A stretch of DNA of 19,231 bases, taken from positions 1 through 19,231 of the forward strand of contig JAICEV010000016.1 in NCBI GenBank assembly GCA_025923975.1, given 5' to 3'. This DNA is from Propionibacteriaceae bacterium. Lineage in GTDB: Bacteria; Actinomycetota; Actinomycetes; Propionibacteriales; Propionibacteriaceae. Below the pieces are notes generated by a model, which was given only the letters and a program-made list of their open reading frames with translations, searched no databases and had not been told where the DNA came from. Positions 6,754-13,506 of this stretch are shown piece by piece (position 1 is the stretch's first letter; every line of letters begins with the position of its first letter). Made by a program: the position numbers and the translations under genes.

Positions 6754-6967
6754 TGCGCCGATCCGCCACATCGATCACATTCAGCGCTACTCCGATAATG
6801 GTCTGACCATCTACCCCAACGGCCGTGGGGCCTGCGAACGCGGCAACTACTTGCGGGAAATGCCTGGCTGGCAGGTCGAAGCCCTCTCCAGCGGCTTAGA
6901 TGGCCAGCGCCACATGATCAAAATCACCACTCCAACCGGCCACACCTATCTGAGTCGCGCGCCGTAG
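6725..6967 (+). pseudogene. HNH nuclease domain cut off from the DUF222 gene
   Basis: From about 6746 this frame supplies the missing end of the preceding gene: FCDAPIRHIDHIQRYSDNG, then NGRGACERGNYLREMPGW, and the closing ITTPTGHTYLSRAP that marks the family C-terminus. The HNH core HIDH and the asparagine of NY are present, but the second zinc CxxC reads CERG, so one cysteine is missing. The family normally has four residues between the cysteine of the RDxxCR motif and the cysteine of CDAP. Joining the frames needs two extra bases (or skipping one) near 6745-6749, so a 2-bp deletion is the simplest cause. Residues before 6746 in this frame have no family match. The stop is 1 nt from the converging stop of the J-domain gene. 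Confidence 0.75.
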
Positions 6968-6968
6968 C

Positions 6969-8024
6969 TCAGTCGTTCCAGGTGATGATCTGGAGCGTCG
7001 CCGATCGACCAGAGCGGTCAACGACTGTGATCAAACTCTTCGTTGTTTCCACGGAGGTGGTCCTAACACACAGCGACGAGCCGATGGTCAACCGATTCCA
7101 GGCGATCGGCTTGTCAGCTGGTTCCGGGTAGGCCAGTGCTGAACAGGTGTCATAGCGCTCTGGCACCTTCTGGCCGAGAGCAACATACGACGCACCGCGT
7201 TCCAGAAGGAGACCAGACTCCGTCGCCACAAGCGTGGCGTGGTCGTCGCTGGGTACAAATGATGTCCCTTCCTCGTCGAGAACAACTTTCGTACCGGGCA
7301 TGACAACGACCTGGCCCTGCTTCATCACGGTTGGACTAGGTGAGGGGCTTGGGGTGGACGGCTCGCTGAACAAACCCAGGGAGATTGCGATCGCCAAAGA
7401 CACAAGGGCTAGGACACTCATGCCGCCGATCACGATGACTGCACCCGCAGCGGCGGACACGCCGCGCCGGCTCGACCGGATGCCAAGCCGCGAACCCAAT
7501 GGGCCCGCGAGCACAGCTGCGACGACGTCCAACAACCCGCTGCTCAGCGGCGTCGGTGCCTCGGGCGGGCTGCGACGCGCCTCGGCGAAGTTAAAGGTTG
7601 TGTCTTGACCCGGATCTGTTCCGGCTGAGGGTTGGCTTCGCGCGCTTGAAGGTCTTGGTGGCGGCTGCGGAGGGCGAACGGTCTCCCAGGGATCCCAAGG
7701 CTCCTCATCAGGCACGTCTTCTGTACCGGACCAGGTGGAACGCGACGAATTGGATGCCGCGCTTGCTGACCCCGAATCGGAGTCAGCTGCTGTTCCTCGG
7801 GGTCGCGCCTGGAGCCAGGCATCGTATGATGCCCGATCATTGACCAGGGCATCACGTGCGTCGTTGACCAGTTGGGCAAGGCGAGTCACGCCTCCGGTGT
7901 CGGAGTGCTGGCGCTTGATGGCCGCTCGATAAGCCGCCTCAATCTCTGCCGTCGTGGCGGTCGGCTCAATGCCTAGGACTTCGTAGGCGCTCAGCCCTCC
8001 CAAGTGCGCGAAGTTCTTGGGCAT
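6969..8024 (-). CDS. Membrane protein with N-terminal J domain (HSD variant) and extracytoplasmic tail
   Basis: 351 residues in four parts. Residues about 12-70 form a J-like domain: AYEVLGIEPTATTAEIEAAY, then KRQHSDTGG and DARDALVND. The invariant HPD tripeptide that lets J proteins stimulate Hsp70 reads HSD (40-42). Residues about 75-165 are a low-complexity linker rich in Ser, Pro, Asp and aromatic-flanked acidic residues. One membrane segment follows at about 192-217 (AAGAVIVIGGMSVLALVSLA), preceded by Arg-rich SSRRG, so the J-like domain is cytoplasmic. The outer part starts with a Ser/Pro stalk and ends in a compact domain (about 240-351) with two cysteines (294, 319) that could form a disulfide. 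It is read one nucleotide after the stop of the upstream unknown gene (TGATATG), so the two are coupled. Function unknown. Confidence 0.75.
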   Translation of the reverse strand: MPKNFAHLGGLSAYEVLGIEPTATTAEIEAAYRAAIKRQHSDTGGVTRLAQLVNDARDALVNDRASYDAWLQARPRGTAADSDSGSASAASNSSRSTWSGTEDVPDEEPWDPWETVRPPQPPPRPSSARSQPSAGTDPGQDTTFNFAEARRSPPEAPTPLSSGLLDVVAAVLAGPLGSRLGIRSSRRGVSAAAGAVIVIGGMSVLALVSLAIAISLGLFSEPSTPSPSPSPTVMKQGQVVVMPGTKVVLDEEGTSFVPSDDHATLVATESGLLLERGASYVALGQKVPERYDTCSALAYPEPADKPIAWNRLTIGSSLCVRTTSVETTKSLITVVDRSGRSATLQIITWND

Positions 8025-8025
8025 A

Positions 8026-8805
8026 TCACGAGCCGACCACGCGGTCCACGGCCAGACGGTGGCAGGTCAGATTCCAATGGGCTCTAGAGGCGCTTTGACC
8101 GATCGGCACCTGCTGGGTGCCGACGGCTGCGGTAACGAAGTGCCGGCCCGCCAGGACGAATATGTAAGTGTCGAGGCGATTGGTGCGCCCCTGGTACCAG
8201 TACTCGCAGCGTCGCACAGGATCCTTGGAGCTGAACGGTGCTTGCAAGAGCTCCTGAGCGGTCGGGGGTAGGTTCCCGAGCTGGCCCGTCTCCCGCGACG
8301 ACAACCCGAGCTCGCTACCGGACTTTGGAAGCGATCCGCCCGGCTGGTTCGTAACCCTCGGCATCACTCCGCCACTCAGGCCCGGTCGATGCTCGACAGG
8401 GACCGTCTTGTGCGAGCCTGGCACGAATTCGTAGCGATTCAGCTCGTAAACCGGACGCCCCGTGGCGTCGATCCTCGGCTCCGCAATGCAGAGCGCTCGG
8501 GTGCCAAGGATCACCGCGCGTGGCCGATTCTCAATGGCGAAAGGATTCTGCGACGCGAACCACTCGATAACATCGCCCGCTAGCTCAGTCAGTCGTCCAC
8601 GAATTGTCGCTGACATCGCCGCCCAGCTCTCATCACGGTTTGGGTAACGGTCGTCCAGCGGTAAACCCGATCCCTGGTACGTCGATGGACGCTTTGCACC
8701 GCGTCGACTTGTCCGTTGCGCCTCGCCCGACGGAGTCCGCGGCGTGGGCACAGAATCGCCTGCATGTGGAATGAGTCCTCCGGGAGGTACACCTTCCTGG
8801 CTCAT
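8026..8805 (-). CDS. Unknown protein coupled to the J-domain membrane protein
   Basis: A 259-residue protein I do not recognise. The first about 60 residues are polar, Pro/Ser/Arg-rich and likely disordered. From about residue 61 the sequence becomes ordered, with a helix (MSATIRGRLTELAGDVIEWF) and strands (PRAVILGTRALCIAEP, YELNRYEFVPGSH). A second Gly/Ser/Pro-rich loop (about 140-180) precedes a C-terminal part with CEYWYQGRTNRLDTYIFVLAGRHFVTAA, in which Trp, Tyr and Cys stand out. There is no signal peptide and no clear membrane segment. An ATG at 8805 with AGAAAGAAG just upstream is the start. Its stop is separated from the J-domain gene by one nucleotide, and it is the first gene of that pair. 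Confidence 0.65.
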   Translation of the reverse strand: MSQEGVPPGGLIPHAGDSVPTPRTPSGEAQRTSRRGAKRPSTYQGSGLPLDDRYPNRDESWAAMSATIRGRLTELAGDVIEWFASQNPFAIENRPRAVILGTRALCIAEPRIDATGRPVYELNRYEFVPGSHKTVPVEHRPGLSGGVMPRVTNQPGGSLPKSGSELGLSSRETGQLGNLPPTAQELLQAPFSSKDPVRRCEYWYQGRTNRLDTYIFVLAGRHFVTAAVGTQQVPIGQSASRAHWNLTCHRLAVDRVVGS

Positions 8806-8857
8806 CGCTTCTTTCTACTACGTAAGTGACCCGCGGTACCAGATTTCGGCCTAGCGC

Positions 8858-10015
8858 TCACAGTGAACGAGCCACGATTTCCCGGACTTCTTCATCGCGC
8901 AGTTCGATCGGATTTCCCCGCATGCTGCTCGCCTTTTGAGCCGCCGCGACGACAGCCTCGATTCCGGCCTCATCGAGTCCGTAGCTAGCCAGTCCAGGAA
9001 TCGTCAACGCAGCTGTGAGGTCCTGCAGCCAGGCGAGGGCGTCCTCCGGAGTTGCGTCCGGCCGGCCGGTGAGCAGGGTCGCTAGCTCAACCATCCGCTG
9101 CAGCGCAGGATGCTCAGGAGCCCGATCATGCAGCGCTTGCAAGTTGATCTCCATTGCTGCAGCAAGCACAGCGGCGCACACCGCGCCGTGAGGTGCGGAG
9201 AGACGGGCACCGGCCGCGGCTGCGAGCCCATGGACAGCGCCGAGCCCTGAGTTGGCCAGGCACATCCCGCTGAACAGGCTGGCGAGCGCAAGATCTTCCC
9301 GTACGCCAGCGTCTTCCATTCCCTCCTGGTACGCCCGGCGCAATGATCGGGCGGACCGGCGGATCCCCTCCCGGGCCAGCGCATCGGTGAACGGATTGGC
9401 GCGCTGCGATAGCAGCGGCTCGATGAGTTGTGACAGTGCATCCATGCCGCTGGCCGCGATCGTCGGCCTCGGTACGCCGACCAGCAGATCAGGATCAACC
9501 AATGCAACCCTCGGCAGCAGCAGCGGGCTACGAAGGCTTGCCTTGACACCGCTGCCGGACAGGACCGAGTTGCGGGTCACCTCTGAACCTGTTCCAGCCG
9601 TCGTAGGCACCGCAACGCAAGGCAGTCCCGGCGACTCGATCGGGCGGCCGGCACCGATCACCTCCAGGTGTTCCAGAGGATCCTTGCCCGATGTAGCCAG
9701 CACGGCTGCGGCTTTGGCGACGTCCAGCGCGCTCCCACCGCCGAATCCCAGAACGGCATCACAGCCAGTCTCGGCCAGCAGCTCGACCGCAGTTCGCACT
9801 CGCTCGATCGATGGCTCAGCTGCGACTTGAAAGACCATGCTCGCGATGTCGGCATCGGTCAGCGCCGCCCGGACGCCATCCGCTCGAGAGGCTGAGCGTC
9901 CGGTGACAACCAAAACTCGGCTGGCTCCCAGCCCGGCGAGCGCATCCGGTATCTCACTGACTCTGCCCGCCCCGAAACGGATGTCGGTCGGAACCGTGAG
10001 TTGAAACTGAAGCAC
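8858..10015 (-). CDS. Iron-type (group III) alcohol dehydrogenase
   Basis: An NAD(P)-dependent dehydrogenase of the Fe-ADH fold, 385 residues from GTG 10015. The dinucleotide motif is GFGGGSALDVAKA (90-102) and the PTTAGTGSEVT block (137-147) is intact. The usual metal ligands are Asp, His, His, His; here they are Asp192 (GMDALSQ), Gln196 in place of the first histidine, His262 (AVHG) and His276 (APHG). The Gln form also occurs in a related branch, so it may mark a subfamily rather than loss of function. The GTG lies 5 nt after the monooxygenase stop, inside a purine-rich context (GGAGGACGAGG), so translation is coupled. The open frame extends to 10108, but those residues lie in the monooxygenase gene and do not fit the family. 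Last gene of the five-gene operon. Confidence 0.88.
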   Translation of the reverse strand: MLQFQLTVPTDIRFGAGRVSEIPDALAGLGASRVLVVTGRSASRADGVRAALTDADIASMVFQVAAEPSIERVRTAVELLAETGCDAVLGFGGGSALDVAKAAAVLATSGKDPLEHLEVIGAGRPIESPGLPCVAVPTTAGTGSEVTRNSVLSGSGVKASLRSPLLLPRVALVDPDLLVGVPRPTIAASGMDALSQLIEPLLSQRANPFTDALAREGIRRSARSLRRAYQEGMEDAGVREDLALASLFSGMCLANSGLGAVHGLAAAAGARLSAPHGAVCAAVLAAAMEINLQALHDRAPEHPALQRMVELATLLTGRPDATPEDALAWLQDLTAALTIPGLASYGLDEAGIEAVVAAAQKASSMRGNPIELRDEEVREIVARSL

Positions 10016-10020
10016 GACAA

Positions 10021-10359
10021 CTACCAGTCCTCGTCCTCCGGCGAGGTATTGAGGTAGCGAGTGGCTTGACGTGGCCGCGCCATCATGGGCGCGACGATGT
10101 CGCGCCACCGTTGATAGTGCCCAGTCTCTTTGTGCGCTGCGGCGGCCGCCTCGTCGCGATAGACCTCGACGAGCACCACGTGAGCCGGATCGGCGCGATC
10201 GCTGAGCACGTCAAATCGCACGACCCCTGACTCGTGACGACTCGCCATTGCATTCTCTTCAGTCGCGGCCAGGAAACCCTCGAGCACATCGGGCTGCACA
10301 GCAACATCAACATGGACAATCAGCAGGCTGTTAGACACGAGCCTGACCCTATTACCCAT
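10021..10359 (-). CDS. LsrG-like antibiotic-biosynthesis-monooxygenase-fold protein
   Basis: A small ABM-fold (ferredoxin-like dimer) protein of about 112 residues. The motifs RFDVLSDRADPAH, LVEVYRDEAAAAAHKETGHY and MMARPRQATRY closely track the LsrG type, whose best-known member isomerises phosphorylated autoinducer-2 in E. coli; other relatives are quinol monooxygenases. The start is uncertain: ATG 10359 (11 nt after the kinase stop), GTG 10338, or an ATG at 10389 overlapping the kinase gene by 19 nt. The family normally begins close to the LIVHVDV strand, favouring the two inner starts. It sits between the kinase and Fe-type dehydrogenase genes. The catalytic reaction cannot be assigned from sequence. 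Confidence 0.8.
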   Translation of the reverse strand: MGNRVRLVSNSLLIVHVDVAVQPDVLEGFLAATEENAMASRHESGVVRFDVLSDRADPAHVVLVEVYRDEAAAAAHKETGHYQRWRDIVAPMMARPRQATRYLNTSPEDEDW

Positions 10360-10370
10360 CAGCTGATTGC

Positions 10371-11354
10371 TCAGAGGCGCAGGCGGCACAGATGCGGAGC
10401 GATCTCCGCCGCGGCAGCGGTGCCGTAAGCCTCCTCGAAGCGAGTCAGGAACGTGTCGCCGAAGCGATATTCCTGGGTTCCGACGACCTCAATCGCATAG
10501 CTCGCCAACAGGGAACCCACCTGCGCGCAGCGGTCCAGCGGCACCTGCCAGGCGAGGCCCGCAAGAAATCCTGCGCGATACGCATCGCCTACGCCGGTCG
10601 GGTCCACCCGTGCCACCTCCCGGGCAATGGGTATGTCCAGCCGAGGCTCACCCGCGACCTCGACACTGGACCCCTTGGCGCCTCGAGTGATCACCCGGAC
10701 GGCGACCCGCTTCAGGATTTCCTCGTGCGACCAGCCGGTCTTTTGCGTGATCAGACCGTCCTCATAGTCGTTGGAGAACAGGTAAGTCGCCCCGTCGATC
10801 AACCGCTTGATCTGTGCGCCGTCCAGCCATGCCATCTGCTGCGAAGGGTCGGCGACGAAGTTAAACCGCCGGCTGCGGCACTCCTCGGTATGACGAAGCA
10901 TTGCCTCAGGATCGTTCGGAGAGATCACCACCAGATCGACTCCGCCTGCCCGCTCGGCAATCGGCTGCAGCTCGATCTGGCGCGCCTCAGCCATGGCGCC
11001 TGTGTAGAAGGAGCCGATCTGGGCGTTGACCGCGTCGGTAGTGCAGATGAACCGAGCGGTGTGCTGGGTCTCGGAGACTCGTACCGCCCAGGTCTGCACT
11101 CCGTGCCGCTCCAGCCAGGCGCGATAGTCGCCGAAGTCTTCCCCGACCGACCCCACAAGAAGGGGGTCCAGGCCAAGTGCCGCCAGTCCGAAGCAGATGT
11201 TAGGCGCTATTCCACCGCGACGGATCTGCAGGTCCTCGACCAGGAAAGACAGCGATACCCGATCAAGCTGTTCGGTGAGCAGTGAGTCCGCGAACTGGCC
11301 GGAGAACCTCATGAGGTGGTCCATAGCTATCGAACCAGTGATCGCGATGCGCAC
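10371..11354 (-). CDS. adoK: PfkB-family adenosine kinase (AdoK/CbhK type)
   Basis: Full-length 327-residue ribokinase-fold enzyme that closely resembles mycobacterial adenosine kinase Rv2202c, which makes AMP from adenosine and ATP for purine salvage. Shared landmarks are the opening ITGSIAMDHLMRF (4-16, Asp12 for substrate), SLSFLVEDLQIRRGGIAPNI (34-53), HTARFICTTD (98-107), NDPEAMLRHTEECR (147-160), ADPSQQMAWL (168-177) and SNDYE. The anion-hole and catalytic base motif is DPTGVGDAYRAG (251-262) with Asp257. The branch is distinct from eukaryotic adenosine kinases. It starts 9 nt after the CoA-transferase stop, second of three genes with near-zero spacing. Activity on adenosine is inferred from the match; another nucleoside or sugar substrate is possible in this setting. 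Confidence 0.88.
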   Translation of the reverse strand: MRIAITGSIAMDHLMRFSGQFADSLLTEQLDRVSLSFLVEDLQIRRGGIAPNICFGLAALGLDPLLVGSVGEDFGDYRAWLERHGVQTWAVRVSETQHTARFICTTDAVNAQIGSFYTGAMAEARQIELQPIAERAGGVDLVVISPNDPEAMLRHTEECRSRRFNFVADPSQQMAWLDGAQIKRLIDGATYLFSNDYEDGLITQKTGWSHEEILKRVAVRVITRGAKGSSVEVAGEPRLDIPIAREVARVDPTGVGDAYRAGFLAGLAWQVPLDRCAQVGSLLASYAIEVVGTQEYRFGDTFLTRFEEAYGTAAAAEIAPHLCRLRL

Positions 11355-11363
11355 GCGCTGAGG

Positions 11364-12584
11364 CTAATGGTTGCCGTCTCGTGCCGCGTCAGAATCGGAG
11401 AATCCGCTAGGTGAGGTCGTCCACTTAGGTGCCAGCTGGGGCGGCGCGTGGTGCTGCCGAAGCGTGGTTTCGGTTTCCGTTTCCCTTTCGCTGTCGACCT
11501 CAAAGAACCGGAGCGGTGGTCCCGGCAGCTGGATCGGTCCCAGCGAGGCGTGCTCGACGTCTATGAGAAGTCCCTGGGATTTGGTCTGGTCCCAGGTGTA
11601 AACCTCGTCGATCGTCCGCACCCTTCCAGCCGGAACGCCAGCCGCCCTCAGACGGTCGAGAACGTCAGCCACAGTGAGCGATGAGAATGCAGCTTCGAGA
11701 AGTCGGATGACATCGGAACGCCGTTCGACTCGTTGTCGGTTGGTTGCCAGGCCGGCGTCAACGTCTAACTCGAACTCGGTAATGAGCTTCTGCCACTGCG
11801 AGTCGTTCCCGCAGGCAATCTGGACGGCGCCCCCACCGCATCGGAACAGCCCGTACGGGACGATCGAGGGATGGTGGTTGCCACGTGCCTGGCCTCGGAG
11901 ACCCGCGACGGTCCACGCAGTGCCCTGGTAGCCGTGCGAGGCAACGACCGCCGCGAGAAGCGATGTTCGTACGATCTGGCCGCGGCCGGTCCGGGTTCGC
12001 TCGTGCAGCGCCGCAAGAACGCCGTACGCTCCATAGGCGCCGGCCAGCAGATCAGCAATCGGTACCCCTACTCGTTGCGGATCGTCCGGATGGGATCCGG
12101 TGACTGACATCAGACCGGCTTCGCCTTGGGCGATCTGGTCGTAGCCGACGCGGCCGGCTTCCGGACCGTCGTGTCCAAAACCGCTGATCGACAGGACTAT
12201 CAGCCGCGGGTTCATGATCATCAACGCCGAATTCGTAAGACCGAGCCGGGCGAGGGCACCGGGCCTGAAGTTCTCGATGAGCACGTCTGCCTTAGCCAAG
12301 AGCTGCCGCAGATACGCCAGGTCGTCGGCATCCTTGAGGTCAAGCGTGATCGACTCCTTGTTGCGATTTGCGGAGAGGAAATACGTCGACACTGGTTGGC
12401 CGTCTGAGCCTTCCATGAACGGTGGACCCCAGCTCCGCGCCTCGTCACCAAGACCGGGCTTTTCGATCTTGATCACTCTTGCCCCGAGGTCGCCGAGCAT
12501 CATGGCCGCGTGAGGGCCGGCGACAGCACGTGAGAGGTCGATGACGAGCAGATCCGAAAGCTGACCCTGGTGGGAGGTGCGCAC
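11364..12584 (-). CDS. CaiB/BaiF (family III) CoA-transferase
   Basis: Family III CoA-transferases swap CoA between carboxylic acids through an aspartyl-CoA thioester. The 406 residues are normal length and keep the family signatures: LVIDLSRAVAGPHAAMMLGD (13-32), GARVIKIEKPGLGDEAR (34-50), NRNKESITLDLK (73-84), and YDQIAQGEAGLMSVTG (148-163). The catalytic aspartate should be Asp178 in GVPIADLLAG, followed by ALHERTRTGRGQ, typical of the group. The substrate pair cannot be told from sequence. The last about 30 residues (ETETETTLRQHHAPPQL...) are hydrophilic and probably flexible. GTG 12584 is the start, 6 nt after the deacetylase stop, so translation is likely coupled. An acyl-CoA enzyme next to a kinase and a cell-wall enzyme is an unusual combination. 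Confidence 0.88.
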   Translation of the reverse strand: MRTSHQGQLSDLLVIDLSRAVAGPHAAMMLGDLGARVIKIEKPGLGDEARSWGPPFMEGSDGQPVSTYFLSANRNKESITLDLKDADDLAYLRQLLAKADVLIENFRPGALARLGLTNSALMIMNPRLIVLSISGFGHDGPEAGRVGYDQIAQGEAGLMSVTGSHPDDPQRVGVPIADLLAGAYGAYGVLAALHERTRTGRGQIVRTSLLAAVVASHGYQGTAWTVAGLRGQARGNHHPSIVPYGLFRCGGGAVQIACGNDSQWQKLITEFELDVDAGLATNRQRVERRSDVIRLLEAAFSSLTVADVLDRLRAAGVPAGRVRTIDEVYTWDQTKSQGLLIDVEHASLGPIQLPGPPLRFFEVDSERETETETTLRQHHAPPQLAPKWTTSPSGFSDSDAARDGNH

Positions 12585-12590
12585 AGAATC

Positions 12591-13427
12591 TCAGCAGCCA
12601 GGAATCCGGCGGACCACGTAGCCGCGCTGATGAAGGGTGGCGATGATGCGCGGCAGCGCAGCGACGGTCTGGGAGCGGTCGCCGCCACCGTCATGCATCA
12701 GCACAATGCTGCCCGCTCGCACCTTCGGCCCGGTAGCAGCCTCGATGAGGTGCGTCACCCCCGGACGTTTCCAGTCCAGGGTGTCGACGGTCCACAACAC
12801 CTGACGAAGGCCCTGCTGCCTGAAGACGCGTTGAACCCTCGGATTGGTGGCGCCAAATGGGGGGCGTACGCACCTGCTGCGCGGCCCGCGCGCGACTTGT
12901 GATCGGATCTCGGCAGGTGTCAATGTGGTCAGATCCCAATGGCTGTACGTGTGATTGCCAATATTGCTGCCCCTGGCACGGACATGTGCCGGCGTCGCGG
13001 GGTGTTGGGCTTGCCGGAAGCCAACCTCGAAGAACGTGGCTGTGGAGCGGGTGGCGCGTAGGACATCGAGGATGGCCGGCGTATAGGGGCTGGGTCCGTC
13101 GTCAAACGTCAGGTACACGATGCCGCGGGGATTCGCCGGCGGCTTGCTGCTTTTGCGCGAGGGGGCCAGTGGCGTTGACGGTGTCATTGACTCTCGGACA
13201 ACCGGCTTCTTCGGCACAGGCTCTTTGGTACGGCGCGGTTTGGCTGTCGGGGCCTTGCGCTCCACTGTCCGGGAGGCGGATGCGACAGGAGAGGGTGATG
13301 CGACTACCGATCCGTTGTCCCCGCTGTTCTCGGTGGTGGCCGTAACAGCGACTCCGAGGACGAGCGCAGCGAGCAGTAAACCGTTGAATGGAGCGTGGAC
13401 CCAACGAGTGCTCTCATGCTGCGGCAA
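12591..13427 (-). CDS. Membrane-anchored polysaccharide deacetylase (NodB homology, CE4)
   Basis: A 278-residue CE4 enzyme that would remove N-acetyl groups from peptidoglycan or another wall glycan. An N-terminal hydrophobic stretch (about 14-31, FNGLLLAALVLGVAVTA) acts as signal or anchor, and a basic Pro/Lys/Ser/Thr linker (about 42-100) spans the wall. The catalytic motifs are complete: TFDDGPS (107-113, with base Asp109 and ligand Asp110), HTYSHWDL (159-166, His159 and His163), RPPFGA (188-193), DTLDW (215-219) and LMHDG (243-247, His245). The stretch before RPPFG is about ten residues shorter than usual. TTG 13427 is the start, with GGGGGT upstream; no ATG or GTG lies near. It is the first gene of the five-gene operon, so its 5' region should hold the operon promoter. 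Confidence 0.88.
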   Translation of the reverse strand: MPQHESTRWVHAPFNGLLLAALVLGVAVTATTENSGDNGSVVASPSPVASASRTVERKAPTAKPRRTKEPVPKKPVVRESMTPSTPLAPSRKSSKPPANPRGIVYLTFDDGPSPYTPAILDVLRATRSTATFFEVGFRQAQHPATPAHVRARGSNIGNHTYSHWDLTTLTPAEIRSQVARGPRSRCVRPPFGATNPRVQRVFRQQGLRQVLWTVDTLDWKRPGVTHLIEAATGPKVRAGSIVLMHDGGGDRSQTVAALPRIIATLHQRGYVVRRIPGC

Positions 13428-13447
13428 CGGCCACGACCCCCGAGAAT

Positions 13448-13495
13448 GCGTAGTTCAACCGCTGTCGACAAAAGCCGACTCCTCAAAAACTACGC
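13448..13495. promoter_or_regulatory. Inverted repeat upstream of the deacetylase operon
   Basis: GCGTAGTT (13448-13455) and its exact reverse complement AACTACGC (13488-13495) flank a 32-nt spacer that holds the palindrome TGTCGACA (13463-13470). It fills most of the 79-nt gap between the zinc dehydrogenase stop and the deacetylase start, 21 nt from that start. It could be a regulator-binding operator, or a hairpin ending the dehydrogenase transcript. The T-run TAGTTTTTGA seen on the minus strand lies inside the repeat, not after it. Confidence 0.35.
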
Positions 13496-13506
13496 CGGGT
13501 CTGCCT

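Noticed and set aside
10371..11354. The kinase as an LsrK-type autoinducer-2 kinase
   Set aside because: LsrK belongs to the FGGY family; this protein has the PfkB motif DPTGVGD and closely resembles mycobacterial adenosine kinase.
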